NCBI RefSeq assembly: GCF_050589605.1
Contig: NZ_JBNGOO010000001.1
Reading direction: 5' to 3' (one strand)
Source of the DNA: Granulosicoccus sp947495035
Lineage (GTDB): Bacteria > Pseudomonadota > Gammaproteobacteria > Granulosicoccales > Granulosicoccaceae
DNA length: 64,000 nt
The first letter of the stretch is position 1, and each line of letters opens with the position of its first letter. The position numbers and the translations under genes were made by a program. Shown one piece after another: positions 49,888-59,535 of the stretch. Under the pieces are notes generated by a model. That model searched no databases and was not told the origin of the DNA. It was given only the letters and a program-made list of their open reading frames with translations.

Positions 49888-51453
49888 TCAGCGCAGGCGT
49901 GTTGCCTGGGCTCTGAGTTCCTTGAGGCTCGCTTCCAGTCGGAGCTGATCCTGTGATTCCGGTGCTACCTGCTGCAACGCCAGCTCAAGCTGGCTGGTGG
50001 CGCGTTCCAGTTCGTCCAGTGCCTGGAAGTAACGAGCCAGGGACTCGTGACTGCCTGCCTGGTCATCCAGCCTCTCCTGTATGCTGGCCAGTTGTCTCCA
50101 GGCCAGTGGGTCAGGGTTGCTGTTGCTGCGCAGGTATTCGTTGGCAATCTGCATGGCCAGTCCCAGACGACGATCCTGTATGAGTTGCTCCAGACGCTTT
50201 TCCACGATGGAGTACCGTTCCGGATACAGTTCCGACAGGGCAGCCAGAATCGAGTCATCACCACGCTGCTGCTCCATGCCGGCGATATCGGCGCGCAACA
50301 GCTCGACCATCGGGTGCGCCTTGATCAGTGTGTCCAGCTCTTGCAGGTAGGCTTTGGCCTGGTCGAGCCGGTTGGCTCTCTGGTTGATCAGGGCCAGTGC
50401 ATAACAACTGCTGATGTCGGGCGATGTCTGATGACGCGCAAGGTAAGTACGCATCAGTTCACCGCTGTCGTTGGCGCTGAGAACCGCCAGGCGGGCACGG
50501 AACAGGTCGTAATCGGGACTGTTCAATCGCTCCCGTCGTGGCTGGGAATCGGCCCGATCGGTCGCTTCGGCAATGCGGTTGTTGTCCAGCGGGTGAGTGC
50601 GCAGATATTCCAGCTGCAGATTGGAGGTATTGAGCGAATTCTTGCGACGCAGAATGGCAAACGATTCGGCCATGGCTCGCGCATCGTAGCGGGCGTTGGC
50701 CAGTATCTCGATGCCGATGCGATCTGCCTCGATCTCGTTGCTGCGAGTGAAATTGATGGCGGATTGCTGGCTGGCCGCCAGGCCCGCAGCCAGCGCGGCC
50801 TGACCGGCATGCGGTGAAGCCTGGCCGATGATGATGGCCGCCAGTACGGCAGCGGCTGTGCTGAGCGTTGCCCGATTGCCGGTGGCAAAGGCGCGAGCAT
50901 GGTGCCGCTGAGTCACGTGAGCGACCTCGTGTGCCACCACGCTGGCCAGTTGCTCTTCCTGCTCCATGACGGCAACCAGTCCCGAATTGATGCCGACATA
51001 ACCCCCCGGGATGGCGAAGGCATTGATCTGAGGATCGTCGATGATGAAGAAGGTGAAGTCCAGCGATTCTCCCTTGCCTGATGCCGCGACCAGTTTCGAG
51101 CCCAGGCTCTGGATGTATTCCGTGAGCTGCACATCACGAATCAGAGGCAGTTGAGCGCGAATCTGGCGCATGAACTGCGCGCCCAGCTGCTGTTCCTCGA
51201 TCGGGGACAAGGCACTGTCGGCCGGTTCACCCATGCTCGGCAGATTCTGCTGCGCGCCGATACTGCTGACCCCTAGTGCCAGCAGCACACCGAAAATGAT
51301 GCCAGTGGCCCGCTGCAAGCGAGCGCCACTGGACCGGCGTCTGGCCCTGGTCCGAGGGGTCTGACTGGAATATTCCGGATGCACAGTGTGATTCAAGTTT
51401 CCATGGCAGGGGGCAGTACGTTGTGGGACAACGTGTTGCTTGGTTCGTGCCAA
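49888..51453 (-). CDS. M48-family periplasmic metalloprotease with TPR repeats (BepA-like)
   Basis: A 521-residue protein. A polar basic N terminus precedes a hydrophobic export segment (GIIFGVLLALGVSSIGAQ, about residues 51-68), so the true start may be downstream of ATG 51453; no better ATG exists before the signal, but a GTG at 51384 is possible. The zinc site is HEVAH (about residue 175) with the third ligand in NEIEADRIG. The C-terminal half is helical with TPR-like pairs. This is the architecture of BepA/YfgC, which checks assembly of outer-membrane proteins such as LptD. Single gene, convergent with pckA. Confidence 0.88.
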   Translation of the reverse strand: MARTKQHVVPQRTAPCHGNLNHTVHPEYSSQTPRTRARRRSSGARLQRATGIIFGVLLALGVSSIGAQQNLPSMGEPADSALSPIEEQQLGAQFMRQIRAQLPLIRDVQLTEYIQSLGSKLVAASGKGESLDFTFFIIDDPQINAFAIPGGYVGINSGLVAVMEQEEQLASVVAHEVAHVTQRHHARAFATGNRATLSTAAAVLAAIIIGQASPHAGQAALAAGLAASQQSAINFTRSNEIEADRIGIEILANARYDARAMAESFAILRRKNSLNTSNLQLEYLRTHPLDNNRIAEATDRADSQPRRERLNSPDYDLFRARLAVLSANDSGELMRTYLARHQTSPDISSCYALALINQRANRLDQAKAYLQELDTLIKAHPMVELLRADIAGMEQQRGDDSILAALSELYPERYSIVEKRLEQLIQDRRLGLAMQIANEYLRSNSNPDPLAWRQLASIQERLDDQAGSHESLARYFQALDELERATSQLELALQQVAPESQDQLRLEASLKELRAQATRLR

Positions 51454-51757
51454 TCTATCATGAGCCTGTTTCCGGCTCCCGTAATGGCTCGCAAGGCGTT
51501 ATACTCTCTTCCTGTATGGGGTTCGACACAATCCGGCCCGGCAATCAGTTCAAGTCACTCACCCGAATTACCTCTCGTGGTGTGATCACAGGCGGTTCAA
51601 CCCACCACTGCCCACTCGTGACAAGGACCCACATTGTTGCCAGCCACCTCTACAACGCAATCATGATGCTATCAGACGTGCGTGCAGGCCATGGGTCTCT
51701 CGTGCGCATTGTCGACGGCGTCCCTGAATATCCAGCGAGTAATGAGGAAAAGAAGCG
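51454..51757. other. leader region of ilvI
   Basis: A 304-nt gap between the divergent protease and ilvI genes. TATACT at about 51499-51504 could be a -10 box. I searched for a branched-chain-residue-rich leader peptide and a terminator-antiterminator pair and found none that is convincing. GAGG at 51744-51747 is the likely ribosome binding site of ilvI. Confidence 0.4.
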
Positions 51758-53476
51758 GTGGAATTATCCGGTGGTGAAATACTGATCGAAGCGCTGAAGG
51801 AAGAAGGCGTCGAGTTCATTTTCGGTTATCCAGGTGGTGCAGTGCTGCACATCTACGATGCCTTGTATGAACAGAACTCCGTGAAGCATATTCTTGTGCG
51901 GCACGAACAGGGAGCAACGCACGCGGCAGATGGTTATGCGCGTGCAACAGGCAAACCGGGCGTCGTGCTGGTCACGTCGGGTCCGGGAGCAACCAATGCG
52001 GTGACAGGCATCGCCACGGCATTCATGGATTCCATTCCCATGGTTGTACTGTCCGGGCAGGTGCAGAGCCGTTTCATTGGCAGCGACGCCTTCCAGGAAG
52101 TCGACTGTGTCGGCATCACGCGACCTTGCGTCAAGCACAATTTTCTCGTGGACTCTCTCGAGAACTTTGCCGAGACCATGAAGAAGGCCTTTCATGTGGC
52201 CACTACCGGCAGACCCGGTCCGGTGGTTGTGGACATTCCCAAGGATTTCACGGCTCCGGGTGTAACGGTGCCGTTCAACTATCCCAAGACCGTGAACATG
52301 CGCTCCTACAGTCCGGCGGAGCAGGGCCATCCGGGCCAGATTCGCAAGGCGGTGGATCTCATCCTGTCGGCCAAACGCCCCATGATCTATTCCGGTGGTG
52401 GTGTGGTACTCGGCAATGCCGCGGCTCAGCTCACCGAGTTCACCGAGCTGCTCGGTTATCCGATCACACAGACATTGATGGGTCTGGGCGCATTCCCTGC
52501 GTCCAACAAGCTGAACCTGGGCATGCTGGGCATGCATGGCACCTATGAAGCCAACATGGCCATGCACGATTGCGATGTGCTGATTGCCATCGGCGCGCGC
52601 TTTGATGACCGTGTCACCGGCGAGATCGAGAGCTTCTGTCCGGACGCCAAGATCGTGCACGTCGATGTCGACCCGGCGTCCATTTCCAAGAACGTGACGG
52701 TCGATGTGCCCATCGTGGGCAATGTCACCCACGTGCTGGATGCCATGATCGCGCTGATCAAGGACACCGGCAAGCGCGCCGATCCTGCCGATCTGGCTCA
52801 ATGGTGGGCGACCATCAAGGGCTGGTCTGACACCAACTGCATGGCCTATGAGCTCGATGACAAGCTGATCAAGCCGCAGGCAGTGGTCGAGGCGTTGTGG
52901 CGCGAGACCAAGGGTGATGCGTATATCTGCTCCGACGTCGGTCAGCATCAGATGTGGGCGGCGCAGTTCTATGGCTTCGACAAGCCACGGCGCTGGATCA
53001 ACTCCGGCGGACTGGGCACCATGGGCTTCGGCATTCCCGCTGCCATTGGCGTTCAGCTGGCTTTCCCCGATGAAGTGGTGGCCTGCATCACCGGTGAGGC
53101 GAGTGTGCAGATGTGCATTCAGGAGCTCTCCACGGCCATGCAGTACAGCACGCCCATCAAGATCATCAGCCTGAATAACCGTTACATGGGCATGGTCCGG
53201 CAGTGGCAGGAATTCAATTACGACAAGCGTTATTCGCATTCGTACATGGACGCCTTGCCGGATTTCGTGAAACTGGCAGAGAGCTATGGTCATGTGGGCA
53301 TGCGGATCGAAAAACCCGGTGATGTGGAAGGCGCCCTGAAGGAGGCCTTCGCGATGAAGGATCGCCTGGTCTTCATGGATTTTCAGACGGATCAGAAGGA
53401 GAACGTGTATCCCATGATCGAAGCTGGGAAGGGACACCACGAAATGCGATTGAACCCTGCTCGGGAGCTGGCGTGA
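51758..53476 (+). CDS. ilvI: acetolactate synthase large subunit
   Basis: A 572-residue thiamine-diphosphate enzyme, first shared step of valine, leucine and isoleucine synthesis. It starts at GTG 51758 with MELSGGEILIEALKEEGVE. The conserved FGYPGGAVLHIYDAL and RHEQGATHAADGYARATGK (activating Glu) are present, as are GQVQSRFIGSDAFQE, FAD-site residues and the C-terminal RQWQEFNYDKRYSHSYM. The ThDP-binding motif reads GEASVQM where GDGS or GEGS is usual; downstream residues are normal. It overlaps ilvH by one base. Confidence 0.97.
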   Translation: MELSGGEILIEALKEEGVEFIFGYPGGAVLHIYDALYEQNSVKHILVRHEQGATHAADGYARATGKPGVVLVTSGPGATNAVTGIATAFMDSIPMVVLSGQVQSRFIGSDAFQEVDCVGITRPCVKHNFLVDSLENFAETMKKAFHVATTGRPGPVVVDIPKDFTAPGVTVPFNYPKTVNMRSYSPAEQGHPGQIRKAVDLILSAKRPMIYSGGGVVLGNAAAQLTEFTELLGYPITQTLMGLGAFPASNKLNLGMLGMHGTYEANMAMHDCDVLIAIGARFDDRVTGEIESFCPDAKIVHVDVDPASISKNVTVDVPIVGNVTHVLDAMIALIKDTGKRADPADLAQWWATIKGWSDTNCMAYELDDKLIKPQAVVEALWRETKGDAYICSDVGQHQMWAAQFYGFDKPRRWINSGGLGTMGFGIPAAIGVQLAFPDEVVACITGEASVQMCIQELSTAMQYSTPIKIISLNNRYMGMVRQWQEFNYDKRYSHSYMDALPDFVKLAESYGHVGMRIEKPGDVEGALKEAFAMKDRLVFMDFQTDQKENVYPMIEAGKGHHEMRLNPARELA

Positions 53477-53970
53477 TGCGTAGGCACGTTATATCTGTCC
53501 TGCTGGAAAACGAATCGGGCGCGTTGTCACGCGTGTCCGGTCTGTTCAGTGCTCGCGGTTACAATATCGAGTCGCTGACCGTGGCAGCCACGCACGATCC
53601 GACCCTGTCACGCATGACCATCGTGACCATCGGCACCGACCGGATCGTCGAGCAGATCATCAAGCAGCTGAACAAGCTGGTGGATGTGGTGCGTCTGACC
53701 GATCTGACCGAAGTGCCGTTCATCGAGCGCGAAATCATGATGGTGAAGGTTCGTGCGGTGGATGCCGGGCGCGAAGAGCTCAAGCGCATGGCGGACATCT
53801 TTCGCGGTCAGATCCTCGATGTCACCGAATCCAGCTATGTCATCGAGATTACCGGTGACGACTACAAGCTGTCGGGTTTTCTCGATGCCATCGGTCGAGA
53901 CAACATCATCGAAGCCGTGCGTTCCGGCGCGACGGGTATCGCCCGTGGTGATAAAAGCCTGAAGCCCTGA
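53476..53970 (+). CDS. ilvH: acetolactate synthase small (regulatory) subunit
   Basis: A 164-residue subunit. RRHVISVLLENESGALSRVSGLFSARGYNIESLTVA is the ACT domain that binds valine for feedback control, and ILDVTESSYVIEITGDDYKLSGFLDAI is the C-terminal domain. ATG 53476 overlaps the ilvI stop (TGATG) and has GGGAG at 8 nt; GTG 53473 is the alternative. It forms the holoenzyme with IlvI. ilvC, often next in this operon, is absent; pssA follows 64 nt later. Confidence 0.97.
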   Translation: MRRHVISVLLENESGALSRVSGLFSARGYNIESLTVAATHDPTLSRMTIVTIGTDRIVEQIIKQLNKLVDVVRLTDLTEVPFIEREIMMVKVRAVDAGREELKRMADIFRGQILDVTESSYVIEITGDDYKLSGFLDAIGRDNIIEAVRSGATGIARGDKSLKP

Positions 53971-53991
53971 CACGGGCGCGTGTGATTGCCT

Positions 53992-54011
53992 CCGGCAGGG
54001 TAAACTGCCGG
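53992..54011 (+). terminator. hairpin between ilvH and pssA
   Basis: CCGGCAG and CTGCCGG form a 7-bp stem around GGTAAA, 21 nt after ilvH and 23 nt before pssA. No T tract, so more likely an attenuating or processing structure than a full terminator. Confidence 0.4.
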
Positions 54012-54034
54012 TTGGCTGAAGCGGTAATGAGGCA

Positions 54035-54805
54035 ATGAATTCGATGGTGGAGTCAAGCGAGGCACGCAAGCGACCGTCCAGGGGCATCTATCTGCTGCCC
54101 AATCTGTTCACGACGAGCGCATTGTTTGCCGGTTTTTACAGCATCGTGCTGGCTTACGGTGGTGAGTACACGCAAGCCGGTATTGCCATCATCGTGGCCA
54201 TGGTGCTGGACGGTTTTGATGGCCGTGTCGCGCGCATGACCAATACCACGACGGCATTTGGCGCCGAATACGACAGCATGGCGGACATGATCTCATTCGG
54301 CATGGCGCCAGCATTCCTCATGTACAGCTGGTCCCTGTCGAGTCTGACCGAGGCCTACCACGGCCAGTTGGGCTGGGTGATCGCCTTTGTCTACACGGCC
54401 TGCTGTGGTTTGCGTCTGGCTCGCTTCAATGTGGCTGTGGGCACGGCCGACAAGCGATTTTTCCAGGGATTGGCCTGTCCCTCGGCTGCCGCCTTTCTGG
54501 CCAGCTTTGTCTGGGTCATGAGTGAAATGGGCGTCAATGGTCCCGATGTCGTCCTGTTGGTGGGCATCATGACGCTGTTTGCCGGTGTGGCTATGGTCAG
54601 CACCTTCACCTATTACAGCTTCAAGGATCTGGGTACCAACCGCAAGGTGCCGTTTGCCATGTTGCTGGGCCTGCTGCTACTGTTCGTGGTAACCGCGGTC
54701 GATCCGGCCAAGATGATCCTGATCGCCTCTGCACTCTATGCCTTGTCGGGTCCCGTGTACTATCTGTTCCGGGTCTACCGCAAGCGCGCCCGCCAGTCTG
54801 TCTGA
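54035..54805 (+). CDS. pssA: CDP-diacylglycerol-serine O-phosphatidyltransferase
   Basis: A 256-residue membrane enzyme that makes phosphatidylserine, the precursor of phosphatidylethanolamine. The CDP-alcohol phosphotransferase motif D-G-F-D-G-R-V-A-R...F-G-A-E-Y-D-S-M-A-D (about residues 47-75) is complete. About seven hydrophobic segments follow. Its start codon is 64 nt after ilvH; the ilv-pssA neighbourhood is common in gammaproteobacteria. This is the integral-membrane subclass II type rather than the E. coli PssA type. Confidence 0.95.
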   Translation: MNSMVESSEARKRPSRGIYLLPNLFTTSALFAGFYSIVLAYGGEYTQAGIAIIVAMVLDGFDGRVARMTNTTTAFGAEYDSMADMISFGMAPAFLMYSWSLSSLTEAYHGQLGWVIAFVYTACCGLRLARFNVAVGTADKRFFQGLACPSAAAFLASFVWVMSEMGVNGPDVVLLVGIMTLFAGVAMVSTFTYYSFKDLGTNRKVPFAMLLGLLLLFVVTAVDPAKMILIASALYALSGPVYYLFRVYRKRARQSV

Positions 54806-54844
54806 TGCACGACTGACCGTTCTGATTCGCGCCTGCCGACCCTG

Positions 54845-55864
<1,020 letters not shown>

Positions 55865-55964
55865 CAGGCGTGTCGGGGTCCTGTCGATGCAGGCTGCACA
55901 ACGGTCCGAGCAATTGCGCAACGCCACGATCTGTTGAACCGTGTCCAATGGAGCCTGCCTGCCG

Positions 55965-56438
55965 ATGAATGCACGACGAGACGACAAGCCGGTGTCATTC
56001 GTTCCGATGCGAGCCGGTGATGTGGCGGCCATCGGAATCATGGATCGGCGCAACTATGAATTTGCGTGGACCGATGGCATTTTCCGCGATTGCGTCAAGG
56101 CCGGCTATATCTGCCCGCTACTCAAGATCGGTGAGGACATCGCCGGTTACGGGGTCCTGCAGATCGGTGCCGATGAGGCGCATCTGCTGAACCTGTGCAT
56201 CGACAGACCCTGGCAGCGTCAGGGCCTGGCGCGCACCCTGTTGGAGCACCTGGTGGAGGAATCCGCCCGTCTCGGTGCGCAAGTCATGTTCCTGGAAGTA
56301 CGCCCCTCCAACACCCGGGCCGTGGCACTCTATCAACAATCCGGTTTCAACGAGATCGGCCTGCGCAAGGACTATTACGACGCCAGCGGCGGTCGTGAGG
56401 ATGCGCTTGTCATGGCGCGCTATCTGTCGTCGGATTGA
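55965..56438 (+). CDS. rimI: ribosomal-protein alanine N-acetyltransferase RimI
   Basis: A 157-residue GNAT acetyltransferase that acetylates ribosomal protein S18. The acetyl-CoA site is RPWQRQGLARTLL (R-x-x-G-x-A), followed by FLEVRPSNTRAVALYQQSGFNEIGLRKDYY, the classic RimI signature. ATG 55965 is preferred over an upstream in-frame GTG (55941) because the extra residues are not conserved in the family and GGAG lies 11 nt before. It lies 100 nt after the HolD-like gene. Confidence 0.92.
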   Translation: MNARRDDKPVSFVPMRAGDVAAIGIMDRRNYEFAWTDGIFRDCVKAGYICPLLKIGEDIAGYGVLQIGADEAHLLNLCIDRPWQRQGLARTLLEHLVEESARLGAQVMFLEVRPSNTRAVALYQQSGFNEIGLRKDYYDASGGREDALVMARYLSSD

Positions 56439-56526
56439 TACCTGATTGCAGTAGCCGTTGCCCGGCACGCGACCCTTGCGGCAACAGGCGTTATACTCCG
56501 CGGCTAACTTATGCAGTGACCTCACC

Positions 56527-58122
56527 ATGGCTGACGCCAGACTGACTCAGGAAATCAACCGACGGCGCACCTTTGCGATCATTTCGCATCCGGATGCCGG
56601 CAAGACCACGCTGACTGAAAAACTGCTGTTGTTCGGCGGTGCCATTCAGCTGGCGGGAACCGTCAAGGGGCGCAAGGCTGCCCGGCATGCCACCTCGGAC
56701 TGGATGGCGATGGAGCAGGAGCGCGGCATCTCGGTGACCTCGTCAGTCATGCAGTTTCCCTATCGTGACCATATCGTCAATCTTCTGGATACCCCGGGGC
56801 ACGAGGATTTCTCGGAGGATACCTACCGCACACTGACGGCGGTGGATTCGGCGCTGATGGTCATTGACGTGGCCAAGGGTGTGGAGGGACGTACCGAGAA
56901 GCTCATGGATGTCTGCCGTCTGCGAACCACACCGGTCATGACCTTCATCAACAAGCTCGACCGTGAAGGACGTGATCCGATCGAACTGATGGATGAGGTG
57001 GAGAGCATGCTCAACATCCGCTGTGCCCCGATCACCTGGCCCATCGGCATGGGCAAGCGGTTCAAGGGCGTCTATCATCTGCACACCGACTGCATTCACT
57101 TCTATTCGGCCACGCACGGCGGCAAGATGCAGGAAGGCGAAGTGGTGCAAGGGCTGGACAATCCCAAGCTGGACGAAATCCTGGGCAGCATGGCGGCCGA
57201 GTTGCGCGAGGAGCTGGAGTTGGTGCAGGGAGCCTGTCACGAGTTCGATCTCGATGCCTATCTGGCGGGCGAGCTGACGCCGGTGTATTTCGGTTCTGCC
57301 ATCAACAATTTCGGTGTTGCCGAGTTGCTTGACGACTTCGTCAAGTATGCACCGGCACCGCAGCCGCGAAACACGGTCACTCGCGAAGTGCAACCCGTGG
57401 AAGAGAAATTCACCGGCTTTGCCTTCAAGATTCAGGCAAACATGGATCCGCAGCACCGCGATCGGGTGGCCTTCGTGCGTATCTGTTCGGGCACCTTCAG
57501 CAAGGGCATGAAAGTGCGTCATATTCGTCTGGGCAAGGAAATTCGGCTCAATGACGCCCTGACATTCATGGCAGCGGATCGCGGTCACGTCGAAGAGGCC
57601 TTCAGCGGCGACATCATCGGCTTGCACAACCATGGCACCATCCGCATCGGTGACACCTTCACGGTGGGCGAGGAGCTGGCATTCACCGGCATTCCGAATT
57701 TCGCCCCGGAGCTGTTCCGGCGCGCCGTGCTGAAGGACCCACTGAAGATGAAAGCCCTGCAGAAAGGACTCAGCCAGCTGTGCGAAGAGGGTGCTACCCA
57801 GCTGTTCAAGCCACTGGTCAGCAATGACCTGATTCTGGGTGCCGTCGGGGTGCTGCAGTTTGAAGTGGTTGCGCAGCGGCTGCGAGATGAGTACAAGGTA
57901 GAGTGTCAGTTCGAGACAGTGGGTGTTCAGCAGGCCCGCTGGATCCGCTGTGCGGATGAGAAGATGCTGTCCGATTTCACACGAAAGCTGGACATGAACC
58001 TGTCACATGATCATGCCGGAGAGCTTGTTTATCTGGCACCGACTCGTGTCAATCTGCAGATGTCGCAGGAGCGCTGGCCGGATGTCGAGTTTCTGGCCAC
58101 ACGCGAGCAGGTATTCAACTAG
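56527..58122 (+). CDS. prfC: peptide chain release factor 3
   Basis: A 531-residue translational GTPase that recycles RF1 and RF2. GTPase motifs are SHPDAGKTTLTEKLL (G1), ISVTSSVMQF (G2), LLDTPGHEDFSEDTYRTL (G3) and NKLDREGRDPIEL (G4). ATG 56527 gives MADARLTQEINRRRTFAIISHPDAGK, the standard N terminus; upstream in-frame starts are rejected. A possible -10 box TATACT is at about 56490. It is followed 50 nt later by the outer-membrane-like gene. Confidence 0.97.
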   Translation: MADARLTQEINRRRTFAIISHPDAGKTTLTEKLLLFGGAIQLAGTVKGRKAARHATSDWMAMEQERGISVTSSVMQFPYRDHIVNLLDTPGHEDFSEDTYRTLTAVDSALMVIDVAKGVEGRTEKLMDVCRLRTTPVMTFINKLDREGRDPIELMDEVESMLNIRCAPITWPIGMGKRFKGVYHLHTDCIHFYSATHGGKMQEGEVVQGLDNPKLDEILGSMAAELREELELVQGACHEFDLDAYLAGELTPVYFGSAINNFGVAELLDDFVKYAPAPQPRNTVTREVQPVEEKFTGFAFKIQANMDPQHRDRVAFVRICSGTFSKGMKVRHIRLGKEIRLNDALTFMAADRGHVEEAFSGDIIGLHNHGTIRIGDTFTVGEELAFTGIPNFAPELFRRAVLKDPLKMKALQKGLSQLCEEGATQLFKPLVSNDLILGAVGVLQFEVVAQRLRDEYKVECQFETVGVQQARWIRCADEKMLSDFTRKLDMNLSHDHAGELVYLAPTRVNLQMSQERWPDVEFLATREQVFN

Positions 58123-58172
58123 AATTCCAATGGACGCAACGTTCCGAAATCAGCCTTTTCATGGAGCTTGAA

Positions 58173-58823
58173 ATGAAGAAATTGAACAAAACCGGCCTCC
58201 TGGCCTTGGGTGTGGCCGCGATGACCCTGTCGGGTGCCGCGATGGCAGAGCCACTGGGCCTGCTCAATGGTCGCTCAGCGGACGTCAGTCGCTCACCCGA
58301 CAAGTCGGTTGAAGCCGGGGCCGTTTTCGGCGAGTTCGATGACGTGGACTACACCTTTTTTGGTGCACGCTTCAACTACAAGGTCAACCCACTGACTGTC
58401 GCCTACGTGGACCTGGGACAGGCCGAGTATGATTTCGGTGCCGATTTCGACGGTCTTGCATATGGTCTGGGCGGCTTCTACCAGATGGATGGTGTGCTGG
58501 ACAATACCGATTTCGGCATTCATGCCAGCTTGCACAAGACCAGTCTCGAGAACAGCCGTTTCAGCGGAGACGTCTCGGTAACGTCCATCATGGTCGAAGC
58601 CCTGTTCAGTGGCCGGGAAGCAGTGAACTCGCAAGGTACGCTGTTCTGGAATGCCAGTGTCGGCCTCAATCGCACCAGTGGTGAGGGCGATTCCGATACC
58701 GAGCTGGCTCTGGGAGCGGGTCTTACCATGCCGACGGCCTCTCAATCCGGTGAGTTCTTCGCGGGTGTGATGCACATCGACGATCTGGGCTTCGGCGCCG
58801 GTTACCGTCATTTCCTGAAGTAA
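58173..58823 (+). CDS. YfaZ-like outer-membrane beta-barrel protein, copy 1
   Basis: A 216-residue exported protein. Sec signal MKKLNKTGLLALGVAAMTLSG with cleavage expected after AMA. The mature protein starts EPLGLLNGRSADVSRSPDKSVEAGAVFGEFDDVDYTFFGARFNYKV, rich in alternating hydrophobic residues and ending with aromatic residues (GAGYRHFLK). GGAG lies 6 nt before ATG 58173. The pattern resembles the YfaZ family and is clearly paralogous to the next gene (both have LxNGRSA, DYxxFGARxNYxV, GLT(M/L)PT). Ligand unknown. Confidence 0.7.
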   Translation: MKKLNKTGLLALGVAAMTLSGAAMAEPLGLLNGRSADVSRSPDKSVEAGAVFGEFDDVDYTFFGARFNYKVNPLTVAYVDLGQAEYDFGADFDGLAYGLGGFYQMDGVLDNTDFGIHASLHKTSLENSRFSGDVSVTSIMVEALFSGREAVNSQGTLFWNASVGLNRTSGEGDSDTELALGAGLTMPTASQSGEFFAGVMHIDDLGFGAGYRHFLK

Positions 58824-58857
58824 ATCAACTGCAGTCTGTCAAATCGGTATCAGCTCA

Positions 58858-59499
58858 ATGACCAAACCACTATCCAGAATCTTCGCAACCCTGGTCGTTG
58901 CGGCGTCCCTGCTGACAAGCAATGCGCAGGCCGAGTTCTTCGGCCTGCCCAATGGTCGCTCCGCCAGCCCCGACATGCTCTCGGACTTGTCCGTGGAGCT
59001 GGGGTTTGTCACCGGTGACCTGGGCGTTACCGATTACCAGAATTTCGGAGCGCGAGTCAATTATCGGGTTTCTCCGGAAATCGTGGTCATCGGCGACATC
59101 GGTCTCAGTGAGTTCGGACCCGCAGATGGCACCCCGGTCGGACTGGGTATCCTGTATCACCTGTCGAATCAGCGTATCAGTCAGCGTGTCGATATCGCTG
59201 CCAAGGCCAGTTATCACTCGGGCGAGTATGAGGTCAGTGGTACGAATCTGGACCTGACGGGACTGTCCTTCGAAGCCCTGTTCAGTGGTCGTCAGCCTCT
59301 GGCTGCCAATGGTCTGGGCTGGTACGGCAACTTCGGTTTTCACCGTCTCACTGTCAAGGATGTCTTCAGTGACTCCAGCAACGAGATCGGTATTGGTGGT
59401 GGTCTGACGCTGCCGACAGGCTCCGGTGAAGCCTATGTCGGTGTGGACCTCATCGATGAATTGACCTTCGGACTGGGCTTTCGCTATTTCGTGCAATAA
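58858..59499 (+). CDS. YfaZ-like outer-membrane beta-barrel protein, copy 2
   Basis: A 213-residue paralogue of the preceding gene, 34 nt downstream. Sec signal ending NAQAE; mature start FFGLPNGRSASPDMLSDLSVELGFVTGDLGVTDYQNFGARVNYRV, then strands matching copy 1 and a C-terminal GLGFRYFVQ. The end has the terminal aromatic pair expected for barrels. The two genes probably arose by duplication and form one transcript with the reductase that follows. Confidence 0.7.
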   Translation: MTKPLSRIFATLVVAASLLTSNAQAEFFGLPNGRSASPDMLSDLSVELGFVTGDLGVTDYQNFGARVNYRVSPEIVVIGDIGLSEFGPADGTPVGLGILYHLSNQRISQRVDIAAKASYHSGEYEVSGTNLDLTGLSFEALFSGRQPLAANGLGWYGNFGFHRLTVKDVFSDSSNEIGIGGGLTLPTGSGEAYVGVDLIDELTFGLGFRYFVQ

Positions 59500-59535
59500 G
59501 GTCGCTGTCGGCAGTCGATCAACAGGAACCTTGCA

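Noticed and set aside
51454..51757. Attenuator leader peptide upstream of ilvI
   Set aside because: No short frame rich in Leu, Val or Ile and no terminator-antiterminator pair was found.
48349..53440. Long minus-strand open frames opposite pckA and ilvI
   Set aside because: Typical antisense shadows of highly biased housekeeping genes; the plus-strand enzymes are unmistakable.
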